NCBI GenBank assembly: GCA_947165425.1
Contig: CAMVAJ010000008.1
Coordinates: forward strand, 1 to 52,901
Length of the DNA stretch: 52,901 nucleotides
DNA from: an uncultured Clostridia bacterium
GTDB taxonomy: Bacteria; Bacillota; Clostridia; Christensenellales; Aristaeellaceae
Direction: 5' to 3'
Every line of letters begins with the position of its first letter. Position 1 is the first letter of the stretch. The position numbers were made by a program, and so were the translations under genes. The notes beneath the pieces are model-generated. The model worked only from the letters and a program-made list of their open reading frames with translations. It was not told the DNA's origin and ran no database searches. Positions 23,601 through 27,522 of this stretch are shown one piece after another.

Positions 23601-25424
23601 GATACCGAGTCTTTGACCACCGAGTCGAATACCAACGCGAAGGGCGCCGGCGCGGGCGGTGTCTCCAACGCCACATCCTGGCTGGGGAACACGTTGACCA
23701 ACGCCATCTGGATCGACTATACCGATCTGAGCGCGGCCAAGTCCATCAACGTGTACGCCGACAACGGCGGCACCTTCACCAACAAGGGCGACATCTACAA
23801 GACCCACGACATCGGCGAATCCTACGCGAAGCTGGGCGGCATCGGCAAGGTGGTGGCGGAATCCCGGATCACCGGAACCCAGATCAACCAGATCCGCAGC
23901 AACAACCGCAGCCAGGTTACCTGGAAGGCGCCAACAGTGGTTCACGAGGCTTCCGCCCCGGCCAGTGCCATCCTGCAGACCCTGAAGGCGGACACCAAGG
24001 TCACCAAGGTGCTGGGTATCCCGCTGGCCTCCTCCAAGAAGAAGAACATCCTCGAATGGTACGTCTTCGACCGCTGCGACTTCTGTCTCACGGGCCGGGA
24101 GTACGACGTCAAGCCCACCGAGCAGGAGACCCTCGAGGAGCGCTATGAGGACGCCTTCAAGAAGGCCCTGGCGCCGATCAACGAGATCCAGCGTGTGATC
24201 GCCGATATCGGCGTGATCACCAAGGCGCGCTACGGCGAGGAGGACAACAAGATCGCCAGCAAGATCTTCGTGCTGGATGTGCAGTCCATGCTGAACAAGG
24301 ATGTGCGCCTGACCGCCGAGGAGATCGAGAAGTACACCATGTGGCTCAACATCGAGACCTTCCACATGGTCTACCTGATGCCCAACGCGGCGCGCCTGTT
24401 CACCGGCGCGGGCAACAGCCTCCAGTATGTCACGGAGCTCCTCAGCGGCGACGTCCTGAAGGACAACAGCAGGCAGATCGCTGAGATCGTGACCGCCCTG
24501 ACCGAGTACGCCTTCAACGCGGCGACCATCCCGGTGGGCAGCACGGGCTCCCTGAACCTGGCCGACGGCACCCTGCGCATCCCCGAGGGCGCGGACTACG
24601 AGCTCTACCTGGATGAGGTCTCCGCCAACTGGATGCGCGACCGCATCAACGAGGGCACGATCCGCAGACTCGACGCGAATCAGAGCCTGATCGACGCCAG
24701 CGCCCTGGGCGACGCCAGTTCGCCGGAGGGCACCATCGTGGAAGGCCTGACCGAGGCCGGCGCCGAGGGGAACAAGAAGGTCTACTGGATGAACACCACC
24801 CCCGAGCAGGCCGAGAGCGACGAGCAGGTGCTCCTGATGCTCCTGGTGGACGAAGAGACCGACGAGATCGACGCCTTCCGCACCAACCGCCGCATGATCA
24901 AGGCGGGCGAGGAAGCGATCGACGTCTCCGTCCTGCTCTACCGCGACAGCGATGCCGACCGCAAGGGCGAGCTTCGCTACAACGCGATGTTCTTCGACAC
25001 CCCCGAGGGCGAGCCCAGCCTCTTCAAGGTCATCACCTATGACCTTGGCGGCGCGACCGAGACGCCCAGCGCCCTGCAGATCGTGCTGCGCGGCTTCGCG
25101 GTCGACGGCGCGGACAAGCCCGCCTACCGCCTCAACCGCCACGTGTTCATCCTCTGCGATGGCTCGGACGGCGAGGTCAACGCCCTGGAGGGCGCCTACC
25201 AGGCCAGCTTCGACGGCGACGTCTTCGAGAGCGATTACACCCGCATCGAGGGCATCCGCGACGGCAACCTGGTCGTGACGGTCAAGAAGGGTCAGCCCGT
25301 CTGGCCCGAGCGGACCGGCGAGGACACCGCCGAGGACATCGGCGGCACCGGCTACCATGTGGAGAACAATCGGTGGGTCATGGACAACGTGATCCAGCAG
25401 GTCATGTCCGCGGACGCCAACTGA
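5628..25424 (+). CDS. giant secreted filamentous-adhesin-like repeat protein, 6,598 aa
   Basis: One unbroken frame of 19.8 kb. ATG 5628 follows AGGTGA by 7 nt and opens a signal peptide (ARA-ED cleavage near residue 38); the GTG at 5556 lacks this context. Order by nucleotide: Pro/Glu stalk with 13-residue repeats (5740-6390); pectin-lyase-like lead-in (6390-6750); ten Gly-Asp RTX-like repeats (6753-7376); solenoid repeats (7560-8700); Asp/Glu linker (9090-9380); repeats resembling InlB-B/PF18998 (9390-11490); solenoid (11500-12750); helical insert (12800-13737); more PF18998-like units (14040-14700); solenoid with charged linkers (14720-23930); unique C-terminal domain (23930-25424). The solenoid unit has the pattern GVAVAVNVxxN, then AxIGxGAxVxAGGDVxV, several dozen times, as in filamentous haemagglutinin- and LktA-like adhesins. 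I found no LPXTG, SLH, choline-binding or membrane anchor. All five cysteines I could find lie after about residue 5,830. Function as adhesin is inferred. Confidence 0.85.
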   Translation: MKNNRTSWIKRTVALMLTVSLVLSSAVEIVPGRYAARAEDIQESQAAPQLPGDVLAVPEVEEVIVEVIEPDEAAYTAPDAPVAEPVETPVEAEPAAPEVEQPVEAEPVAPEVEQPVETVPVAPEVEQPAETEPAAPEAEQPVEAEPVAPEAEQPAETEPVTAPDAETPAAPETEAPSDEADQPAAPFDAPAAPTAPVTASEAAQDAANSNEETAAESVPAQTSEAPEETAQEGEGGSEDKTPAADADENKTLQELIKEKISTAASLNERITLILKKDKTYSGDVEIKKESDKTYGDDFGIDLVSETAVEDNLQGDGSTVIAGTVTIQGISVKIAGIGIAAGKKVTVSEATLDYYGTKGGDTLDVEAKEKAVVNASTGDGADNVTVSASGGAKADIRTGAGDDTLTATVTGAELTADTGDGDDTVTANLTGGAKAEIQTGEGNDKATVGADDAELTLGTGDGDDEVTANLGAGVNAEITTGDGGDTVTLAEASDQTVSVDTGSGKDKVTVDARVGMRNLNITTGEGRDKVTVGTTSKDISGSPVGDIQIDMGGDIDETTVDLGIAAAVRDVKVVGGEGSDHLRFTGELDEDTAEADRITGSAESMTFAGSRGELNVATETVETMTDELENKQTVKLTPGASGTIVYAADKPFTNYVLNAPASDLKNVVITSKDGKDLVLSGVIIDTPTTVKGENKLVINEDTTIDVGNLHLIMKARNIEVNGTIKAGVVDIEATDGTGMYTRSYADLFNYYNGGSELSVRSPGAAVVAGLDKLWDYVNINDKATIVIGEKAAVYSSGDVILISKVEQTAGLISALSGINLVDVKIAHATIDVAGKIYAGYDAKANESVDGIGSVTMDASVSTTMGYDSKNKELGGLPLAVSVANTEAAVNVRKGAVVEAGKDVSASSSSELKVATRADSGLGGLPAAIAVSVLINDAKTSVDGAVTAKAGSVKVDATGKISDATIADKGAGQKSISGGYVAVAVALQDVKAELAKNAVVTANGGVSVNSTAIEKVNTHATAGEQSAVDGADGKSTSALDAINMVMGLWDNIKNGFGDDPGAKDKIDGAMKKLAHSSNSVRLDDQADRKGTVKVETTNLGNEISVSVNVEPWPSYRVKKITLRGLMPGENKYSIYTAEKSSAFTLPMQAKDLTVFVEYEEIESDEYTDTAADLFEERQEPEEDSDAALYLYGDVTNSINDPGDDDDDDEIVFDNTTGSINDVDDDEDDDGAPAPTPAPSSGNEDEDPQRDPNLNGNGLDPIDLELTGSGGAVLTYETKDEAGKEGESLDKVYKGDKIRLVPNPGENKKLKDGGLTVVYWVEDGDKLVSKKVIVNPDDQNRYYFTVPQDLDIKSGIQVEGTFVDTGVEDKKADETQTQLTGTVAVTVAKNDNQAIIAEGAVVKAGGSVSVNAETHTNVTNTADGTASGKSTGSGSGDKKDEDLKIKRPDSQDYAGFDEDSSEAGQAYPLYALRLDATENGKVTFAKAEGSANYKYTFTAVPDEGYSVAKAVLVVYKDGEPETIELEGKNGVYTVDLSGVAGKGTLSQVAFTFAKEGTYGEVGTRQAAQTVIPNAIRVSFNKLKNDNDEKNPISIGKIAYRKTETKDGAISAYVFSAEPDTAKGYVLDGNLKAEWTDASGAAKSKELTKKSDGSWSLDPSGIPAGAMITVKGAFKADMHDFKVNTDKTKDGKITLYDDKVKRDDSPKFTVKPDAGFSLDDVVVTINGKTELKLSSGALVKAKDKDGKELENVYTLKEGLPALKTDSEVSVSASFNRKGIGVFAGVNDTDKNIKLSEQNVAGGDKVTVSLSDEKAKAGYKVSKLVVKDQNDQVIYEGSADSFTVPKTTENGAKLTVTATLAEKTIALEGAKLTGGEVKPNVARADRGDVVTVTVKPDANFKVKTGTLKAVIKAKDGTYTEEAYMARSNDTTYTFIMPSSISDPSKVEVSFTGEFEPGQSDSSAVETSLGVGIAVNVTNSESRAEIRGDVTAKGGVTAKSTQEGGAKTEAKAGYSKGKIGVGGAVAVQVASLDSKALIYKTAKLQLDGALSVSSAVNAAFAVTGDASGSKAEAEKTGVGAGIAVAVNGSDAFAAVQDGAKISANTAESARGVSVSAEQKSTDIVAAKAGAAGGTAAVPVAAVDVAGISSQAYMGKVDSQNKLKLSDSAKVSATANVGHTISADASAAGKGAGIGGAFTVSVLSDSAKAQLAQSVEAKTVTVSTETVSKVESTATASASGGEKKAKQADKQSDSLLGAGGKLAGKNKSSGVSTGKVDNAIKNRQKAETSEGSVGVAGAIVVNVQSSESVSEVLPGVNIKATGDVAVTALNGTTSKVKANASVTKSNIGVGVGVAVNIVSLNNIANLSDGEIEAAALTVTALTKETPPKSSSDGEKKKEDPVETKDGLAKQLGEKVTGYVYDLASEIGLDSFVSKDLLDKILQPLITDTVQTLLDATGLDTLLGTGTLSDKYDAAKGLLLDEEKGLIALPEKLIQPMLSAMEEAEMLGTMTQDEIEDMLVNVKDEFVKQLKNNFLSKDTLNGLLGDVKDGMIDYLKDNVAELLSGVFEGKLKDTAGNVTKELGKQIAKTAKSTLKTLLANVFKSTMQAVDVPGLNKGNVDKAVAAFKSLKNAYDKDSFDKILTNAGEYITTSFREQVFDYEKMFKALTAKDLKTKISDGIRKAAKDAAVTLTNEMIGGLTNKLGVVLEAEQEDSVGHVIDTQAIAGTGAKDVGIAGSVAITVLNATTAARIGENAEGKITVANEMKVEAVEKRSVKNVASAALDAKGNAADNKKAEGAANADVGDGNSGKSKASANHVTMESGVGATLNILTGDLADAKPKVRISLKEGYKLPTATVDGEADTPYAEYTYTNKEGFEVTGRVAVKKDATGYYVDPTAGELSKADKDTDVALTLSPVEVLHGVPAPDVSLTDVSLEEGAVTISAKEREVKDGKLMVRPGEKVEVHVAKKAGREVVGIGYSFVNAKGERVDVEAIPVASSNGKEIVYTFDMPDAEVTDFVVSFVKSDKEEEPETAAKDGSGTSVGVGASFSMVYGDTEVTAQVGKRSELSAGAVTVKADTDHKENIASAAGSDPMSGETDLDATKDFALDAAVSLNILDNHIKAEIGQGTTVKTTGYEPEAGAEKTGDLSVTANEKAATETVSSSFAVGGDTAIGASVAVNIASTTVNANLASGATVFGSAQIGANSHSEDKTSAMATAMGADIARNLAKAGEKADNLEKQSSDLLKGDYAGKKDESKSTDTSKKITNKLNDKNKKAEDGDNANSGDSVSTNVLRSQGVKVQTEDAGKDGTDEANKQVNETTDQKLNDVTGKKEEDDSKWQVAAAVGLTIASHEAAAVVGQITAGKEIKATAENTSNFATMGTGAAMSLADHANSIAAGIAVSVNSNRATVEATGDLVSEGNGDVTVTSKLTQNMDGEFAGKLAAQALSGSAAGKDSTISLAGAISVVVAKGVSSVTVAGGTKKDKRDIQGGNVVIEATDKSKAAARAGGLSLSKGASVGMGVSSTTIVSNNTVTASVGDFANIVAGSFKLNAEKKQVTFDDYQNQFGLKSILTDSSKLNSEQRKNADTGLIDIHKGEDDKSYSVDVNLSSEKLMSAVDALNVLSSQNIYAEAIAGSITASEKDTSASLAGSFAVAVSGNKVNASLGENAYVELTRDDEHDGSMTVNAANGNTARIIAGSLSAAPAAASVGATVAVLVDKNEVRAETGDDAEIDVDGDFIHNAETDGDIQVFTAAMSTSTAKAGTAVGGAINVIVTGNTAESSLGSVEVTSGGSARVTSKTEFDLMAISGSASASAGSGVAAGGTINVIVDSSKSLTSLGAVAEIEADQDVTVASDVSDQMISGTTSLSAASKGSSGAGVVNVVVSKSVAETKAGRTLTLKATHGDLAVTANNDAWMLNASLAAAGAKNSAIGAGFNINVFNREATVDLSGRANKLTAGGDLAVQASGKDTSIIAGLVMAAAKDNALGGNFDVMVENNKIKTSIGENSTLTAGNNALVESYFSDFTVAAAGTIALSAGSGTNAGATSLTVVKNNEIINKLAKTAVTASAEKGALTAKSGDKVKGVYVGANAKETQFVGAAGVAAGTGTSINGEIVVMVNNNKVITDAATAILEAKANDSTVTVKAQDDTWQTLLAGGVNASLSSPAIGAALVVMVSNKTVEAKAHDMTAGKDVNVIADNHDELFQLALSAGVSGSGSAVQLGADIQVLKSTAKAIVASNVTARNGDFNLQASNDTGLTNASAAVAGSGGGAAVAPVAAVTYFRGSAEAILDYEANLNVTKGSANIKATSNKEIGMYTVGVAVSGGSVGLSGAANILVSNDSAQAIARGTEEEKDENGNVIATHKGVEMKVGGDVNVSSVGDYKLRTASASIAGSSNAGVAVNAVVSRMKSQTLSSLGGITTAGGAVNVDAEAKRDIINTIATVGVGGSAGVGVAVMVLAAGSKMSQDAADMIAYGNASKKDEKNKSGLDAGTLMKTVKENGLNTKYIDDEDLSGDTLASELEGNGHRESDTKVGHKDEGSDQIEFNGTSGYLDDDFKDQEFNNNGEMGRGEDLTASDTGDIDHAKNLNTYTYSDSDLPDDGVIARITGDAEISADAVAVSATQPTAADLFGVEIAVGGTAGVGVSASVAVLRSNVSASSAGYIKKATKGVSITATSKGSTDAKDAGTAERDSKLKEIMSALNPANRAIRVIGMTAAVGGEAGVAVAASVLLTDSLTQAKLGGRVENAASVAVKADHNYDNVMAATVAIGAGAFAGVAASVSVAQANGTVTSEIGSGAMVSTTGDVTVESNSTVDVNALAATASAGLGAFNGGVGLAINRLTQNTGIRDGANVTAGGNIKVNGVSDTTANAFLAGVSVGAVAAGLNAAVTDLDAKINTFIGESGDSKETAIVNAAGDIEISNDVHSAATPEVVSLAAGLAALGGNALLAFNNTDARAVLTNASLRAKDVTVVSDLAGEARSSLASLTIGGIAIGVSVNYADIQADNRAVVDTDGGALIVDGNLNVRTGVGEHNSTIATADTVSAEVGLATASLNAAIARNHTKNYAIITGSKPLTVHGDLFVHAAGQSTANSKLHGISYALGNVAATAVVALNDADTRTQVGEITEVQKSKDEVERVVKPLPSLTVDGTAYFDATQKGETNANVITGGGNLLGTALTVALAYGKTRSLVDVELTGDANLGGIRSTNLASDDVNSDIRNSAFSAISMSALYGAAYSQDVYNTTIRLSEGNFEIGAKGVELLNDYDAKANANVTPSTGGVSASLGTLSTNVAMAKSTAHAGANFEALKGTTHVVGDVKVLTRGSANTDSSVTTAQISASALAMGANIAQSDLSTVQAAYLRVGGTLNVDGGVDVQSVVKNLTAADVLAIKREKLRQWQKEKRSIGTYTEGLETEEVDDAWLEEDVDKMADERVSELYKQGGGSDISTGGAAQAKAKIGASGRASDAVKVSLVGGDFNAAHAKENMANTAAIVGGPYGVDYIEVEIDKGHFEEQETSYFDYEVVSDDAYIVRDEEGNPVMTTVTKTDDKTGKQVTEVVPKWDTGRHHPWVTGLVDVWIPNKVKEKVKQDLYDASKNVLTAKSLNMFSGAQNNAKTIAAARTDGAKNIGLFTAGGLDARASSNDTFSLLFEGMTATITENATLTAVGDTVANAVGFTPGGITLADASTSEVLSGVGTSDDAQTVAVIIGKDNSLIAGQVDVTIKNLGNATASLDQDTSYSLGSMKRTTQPTQSWYSTLFSMGSGAHLEATKGNVTINTSDVANATSTVSAKNKSLLMNFNSMMGKNHVKQTTNVDIGNGASVKASEDVNITADQRTVANAQTTLSGCGVLEGTTAKAQNDIKRIVRTNIGNNATVEGKQVNVLTVSGRNDNIYTKAYVEGNGFISMSNAKAYGDVESHSEITMGSGVTVSGTDLVSLVARSTSYRTLGASGVKTEGIVDSEGCIPLPDAVARNNLTFNTFININNSKTVAPRTTIKSEKGEVHIYADTESLTTESNTNAKGAGAGGVSNATSWLGNTLTNAIWIDYTDLSAAKSINVYADNGGTFTNKGDIYKTHDIGESYAKLGGIGKVVAESRITGTQINQIRSNNRSQVTWKAPTVVHEASAPASAILQTLKADTKVTKVLGIPLASSKKKNILEWYVFDRCDFCLTGREYDVKPTEQETLEERYEDAFKKALAPINEIQRVIADIGVITKARYGEEDNKIASKIFVLDVQSMLNKDVRLTAEEIEKYTMWLNIETFHMVYLMPNAARLFTGAGNSLQYVTELLSGDVLKDNSRQIAEIVTALTEYAFNAATIPVGSTGSLNLADGTLRIPEGADYELYLDEVSANWMRDRINEGTIRRLDANQSLIDASALGDASSPEGTIVEGLTEAGAEGNKKVYWMNTTPEQAESDEQVLLMLLVDEETDEIDAFRTNRRMIKAGEEAIDVSVLLYRDSDADRKGELRYNAMFFDTPEGEPSLFKVITYDLGGATETPSALQIVLRGFAVDGADKPAYRLNRHVFILCDGSDGEVNALEGAYQASFDGDVFESDYTRIEGIRDGNLVVTVKKGQPVWPERTGEDTAEDIGGTGYHVENNRWVMDNVIQQVMSADAN
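5892..6086 (+). repeat. five 39-bp tandem repeats encoding a 13-residue Pro/Glu stalk unit
   Basis: Five in-frame copies of a unit reading P(V/A)E(A/T)(E/V)P(A/V)APE(V/A)EQ start at 5892, 5931, 5970, 6009 and 6048; a degenerate sixth follows. Such Pro-Glu repeats typically form an extended stalk. Copy number could vary between strains by slippage or recombination. Confidence 0.9.
6753..7376 (+). repeat. ten Gly-Asp RTX-like repeats in the giant protein
   Basis: Protein-level repeats of about 20 residues (residues ~376-583). Each centres on TGxGxDxVTV: TGDGADNVTV, TGAGDDTLTA, TGDGDDTVTA, TGEGNDKATV, TGDGDDEVTA, TGDGGDTVTL, TGSGKDKVTV, TGEGRDKVTV, MGGDIDETTV and GGEGSDHLRF. The Gly-Asp pattern resembles hemolysin-type calcium-binding nonapeptides (GGxGxDxLx), but with a doubled spacing and Thr in place of the first Gly. 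Confidence 0.75.
12800..13737 (+). other. alpha-helical insert (~310 residues) inside the giant protein
   Basis: Between two solenoid arrays the protein switches to Lys/Asp/Leu-rich amphipathic helices (for example AKQLGEKVTGYVYDLASEIG and LLTDTV-like segments), with none of the Gly/Ala/Val repeat signature on either side. The solenoid pattern resumes at about 13740. I do not recognise the fold. Confidence 0.6.
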
Positions 25425-25448
25425 TTCCACAGCAACCCAACCCAAGCG

Positions 25449-25484
25449 GAGGGGCTGCCCCGGAGACGGGACAGCCCCTCTTTC
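25449..25484 (+). terminator. Rho-independent terminator after the giant gene
   Basis: GAGGGGCTG-CCC (25449-25460) pairs with GGG-A-CAGCCCCTC (25468-25480), leaving one bulged base and a 7-nt loop, followed by TTTC. It begins 25 bp after the giant gene's stop codon. Confidence 0.8.
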
Positions 25485-25528
25485 GATCGGCGCGTTTGCA
25501 TCAGGCAATGATACGAATTTCGGTTTAA

Positions 25529-25694
25529 TACGCTTCATCTGCCAGATCGGCCCTTCCACCGCCGCCCCGCGGAGGGCGGCGGTCCCCCTCCCCAGCAAGC
25601 TGGGGAGGTTCTCAGATGCTGTACTTTAGCCCTATCTCCCCAGCTTGCTGGGGAAATGTCGCCGCAGCGACAGAGGGGCCGGTCTCTGGCAATA
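25529..25694. repeat. 166-bp nested palindromic repeat, copy 1
   Basis: First of two head-to-tail copies. The unit contains two self-complementary cores, CTCCCCAGCAAGCTGGGGAG and its exact reverse complement CTCCCCAGCTTGCTGGGGAA/G, about 35 bp apart. It also has the smaller hairpins CCGCCG...CGGCGG and GTCGCCGCAGCGAC, and outer arms (CAGACCGGCCC and GGGGCCGGTCT) that pair with each other. The whole unit can therefore fold as one large imperfect hairpin or as several small ones. It has no coding potential of its own; frames through it are shadows. Confidence 0.85.
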
Positions 25695-25861
25695 TACGCT
25701 TCATCTGCCAGACCGGCCCTTCCACCGCCGCCCCCGCGGAGGGCGGCGGTCCCCCTCCCCAGCAAGCTGGGGAGGTTTTCAGATACTGCACTTTAGCCCT
25801 ATCTCCCCAGCTTGCTGGGGAGATGTCGCCGCAGCGACAGAGGGGCCGGTCTCCGGCAATA
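25695..25861. repeat. 166-bp nested palindromic repeat, copy 2
   Basis: Second copy, directly abutting the first. By eye it differs by six substitutions and one added C. All of the differences lie outside the perfect core palindromes or keep pairing, which suggests either a recent duplication or selection on the folded form. It resembles the short intergenic palindromes that are dispersed in many gut Clostridia genomes; whether it is dispersed here cannot be seen from one locus. Confidence 0.85.
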
Positions 25862-25873
25862 TGTATGAGAACG

Positions 25874-25931
25874 GCGTCCAAAAGGCCCCTTTCTCCCCGC
25901 TGAGATAGGGAGAAAGGGGCCTTTTTGACGC
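25874..25931. terminator. bidirectional terminator between converging transcripts
   Basis: An 18-bp perfect stem (25880-25897 with 25908-25925) with a 10-nt loop, extended by outer GCGTC/GACGC arms. It has A-rich and T-rich flanks on both strands. It lies 3 bp beyond the stop codon of the CPBP gene on the - strand and can also stop + strand transcripts from the giant gene. Confidence 0.85.
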
Positions 25932-25934
25932 TGT

Positions 25935-26702
25935 TTATAACATAATGATCCAGATGAGCTTCCAGACGATATGCGCCCCGGCGTGCGCGATCATGGCATA
26001 CTGAATGCCGTATTTGCGATAAAGCAATCCAAAGGCCACCCCGGCGGCGCCGTTCAGGAGAAAGCATCGCAGCAGTATGAGCGGTGTGATCTCGCCGAAC
26101 ATCTGCATGGTGGAGGGCAGATGAGCCGCCGCGAAGAGAAGCGCCGCGATGAGATTGGCCGCAATCAGGACGCCCACGGGGGGAGCCGCCGCTCCGCGGA
26201 AGAAGAGCTTCCATCCAATCCAGGCGATGAGCGACATCACAAACAGCCGCAGCAGGACCTCCTCGATCACGCCCCCGTAGAACACCGATGCCATCCAGTA
26301 CGCAAAGGACGGTTTTCCCTGATACAGGGCCCCCACCTGCGGGATACGGTGTCTGAAATAGAAGAAATCCGAGCAGAGAAGAAGACCGGTCCCCAGCGCC
26401 GTCCCGAGGGCGGCCAGGACAGGCTTTTTTTGAAGGTGAAAGGGTTTCATCAGCCCGATACTTTCCGACAGCAGATAGCCGAAAAAGCCGCACAGGACGG
26501 TATAGACCACCGTCTGCAAAGTGGTGCTCAGATAAAACAGGCTCAGATGGTCGCCGATTTGGGCCTGGACCTGACGCTTCAGCTCCTCGGTCATCCCCTC
26601 CCAGCTGTAGACCCCGGAAAAATATCCCCCGACGACAGCGATGGGGAGGAGCGCCAGGACGAACAAGAGCGGCTTTCTGGCTTTTTTCAGCAGCGCCCTC
26701 AT
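25935..26702 (-). CDS. CPBP (Abi) family intramembrane glutamic/metallo endopeptidase
   Basis: 255 residues with six to eight membrane segments. The three CPBP signature motifs are present: EEVLLR (Glu147, Glu148, Arg152), FAAAH (Phe190, His194) and a third His in IAHAGAH (His240/His244). The last motif has His/Ala where many members have HxxxN or HxxxB. Family members cleave within membranes, as in eukaryotic CAAX prenyl proteases; bacterial homologues often serve in bacteriocin self-immunity or in processing membrane regulators. Its start codon overlaps the stop of the upstream membrane-bound MerR gene by 4 bp (ATGA), so the two are translationally coupled. That makes the regulator or a peptide a plausible substrate, which is inference. 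Confidence 0.85.
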   Translation of the reverse strand: MRALLKKARKPLLFVLALLPIAVVGGYFSGVYSWEGMTEELKRQVQAQIGDHLSLFYLSTTLQTVVYTVLCGFFGYLLSESIGLMKPFHLQKKPVLAALGTALGTGLLLCSDFFYFRHRIPQVGALYQGKPSFAYWMASVFYGGVIEEVLLRLFVMSLIAWIGWKLFFRGAAAPPVGVLIAANLIAALLFAAAHLPSTMQMFGEITPLILLRCFLLNGAAGVAFGLLYRKYGIQYAMIAHAGAHIVWKLIWIIML

Positions 26703-27424
26703 TTCTCCTCACCTCCCCAGGCTTCCACGCAGAAGCCCTTGCGGCCGCAGGCCGGGCAGGTGAGCTTCCGGGCGGTCGGCGTATGGTTCGCCCAGAAGGC
26801 TTCCTTCAAATTGGGGCTGAACACCTCGTGGCATTCCGGGCAGATATACTTCACATGCCGGAAGTAGTACCGGCTGACCAGCGTACCCCAGACCGCGGCG
26901 CCCAGGACCCAGACGGCGAACGGCCACCAGACGCCTTTGACGATCCAGAAAATGATGGAGAACCATTGCAGCGCCGTGACCGGGAGGCCGGTCAGGATCA
27001 TCATCCGGCGCATCTTTTTCAGTTTTTCCTTGCCTTCCATGATGACAGCTATGTCGCTGATGCTTTCCAGGGAGAAGGCCGCCTGGCCTTTCAGCCCGGT
27101 TTTGAGCTCCCGGAGCTTTTCCAGCTTTTTCTCCTTGTCAGCGATTTCCTCCGAAAGGGCTTTCTCCTGCTGTTCGATCAGCAGCGAGATCACCTTCTCG
27201 GGGTGCTCTTCCTGTAGGATCTGCGCAATCGCGTCGATGGGAAGGTCCGTCTCCCTTAAAAAGCAGATGACCTTCAGCCGCTTCAGATCCTCCTCCGAGT
27301 AAAGCCTTCTTCCTCCCTCTGACAGCTCGCTGGGAATCAGAATCCTTCGGGTATCATAATACTGTACCGTCCGGACCGTGACGCCGCAGCGCTTTGCCAG
27401 CTCTCCCGTGGTGTATTTGGACAT
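26699..27424 (-). CDS. MerR-family regulator with membrane segments and C-terminal zinc ribbon
   Basis: 241 residues. Residues ~3-70 are a MerR winged helix-turn-helix (YTTGELAKRCGVTVRTVQYY, then RRLYSEEDL). Residues ~85-112 form the dimerisation coiled coil. Two membrane helices follow (about 142-162 and 164-184). The end holds a zinc-ribbon-like CPEC (195-198) and CPAC (223-226) pair, plus Cys232. Start: AAAGGAGGTGA stands 5 nt before ATG 27424; the longer frame's GTG lies within that binding site and is unlikely. It probably senses a membrane or metal/redox signal and controls its own operon with the CPBP protease, which it overlaps by 4 bp. The promoter upstream has MerR-type geometry. 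Tethering of a DNA-binding MerR to the membrane is unusual. Confidence 0.85.
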   Translation of the reverse strand: MSKYTTGELAKRCGVTVRTVQYYDTRRILIPSELSEGGRRLYSEEDLKRLKVICFLRETDLPIDAIAQILQEEHPEKVISLLIEQQEKALSEEIADKEKKLEKLRELKTGLKGQAAFSLESISDIAVIMEGKEKLKKMRRMMILTGLPVTALQWFSIIFWIVKGVWWPFAVWVLGAAVWGTLVSRYYFRHVKYICPECHEVFSPNLKEAFWANHTPTARKLTCPACGRKGFCVEAWGGEEK

Positions 27425-27448
27425 AGCTTTCACCTCCTTTCGCCATGG

Positions 27449-27479
27449 ATTCTACAACATGACGCCGCGTCACAAGCAA
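27449..27479 (-). promoter_or_regulatory. MerR-type promoter with 19-bp spacer and operator dyad
   Basis: On the - strand: TTGCTT (27479-27474), a 19-bp spacer, TAGAAT (27454-27449). Inside the spacer lies a perfect dyad TGACGC-G-GCGTCA (27460-27472 on the + strand). An over-long 19-bp spacer holding the operator dyad is the hallmark of promoters activated by MerR-type DNA distortion. It sits about 25 bp before the merR start codon. Confidence 0.7.
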
Positions 27480-27522
27480 GCCCTGACGCAGGGGGATTTT
27501 GGAATCGCAGGGTTTCAGGACC

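Noticed and set aside
25380-25424. LPXTG or other sortase signal at the end of the giant protein
   Set aside because: The C-terminus (NVIQQVMSADAN) has no LPXTG-like motif, hydrophobic segment or basic tail.
14340-25598. An open - strand frame of more than 3,700 codons opposite the giant gene, and a 1,700-codon one at 5496-10652
   Set aside because: They lack ribosome binding sites and recognisable domains. They arise because the sense strand is GC-rich and repetitive and rarely uses codons that read as stops on the other strand.
25529-25861. CRISPR array
   Set aside because: Only two copies, directly adjoining, with no unique spacers and no cas genes in the window.
25612-26712. Frames running through the 166-bp repeats into the CPBP gene
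   Set aside because: They read out of frame through the protease and their repeat portion is only palindromic DNA.
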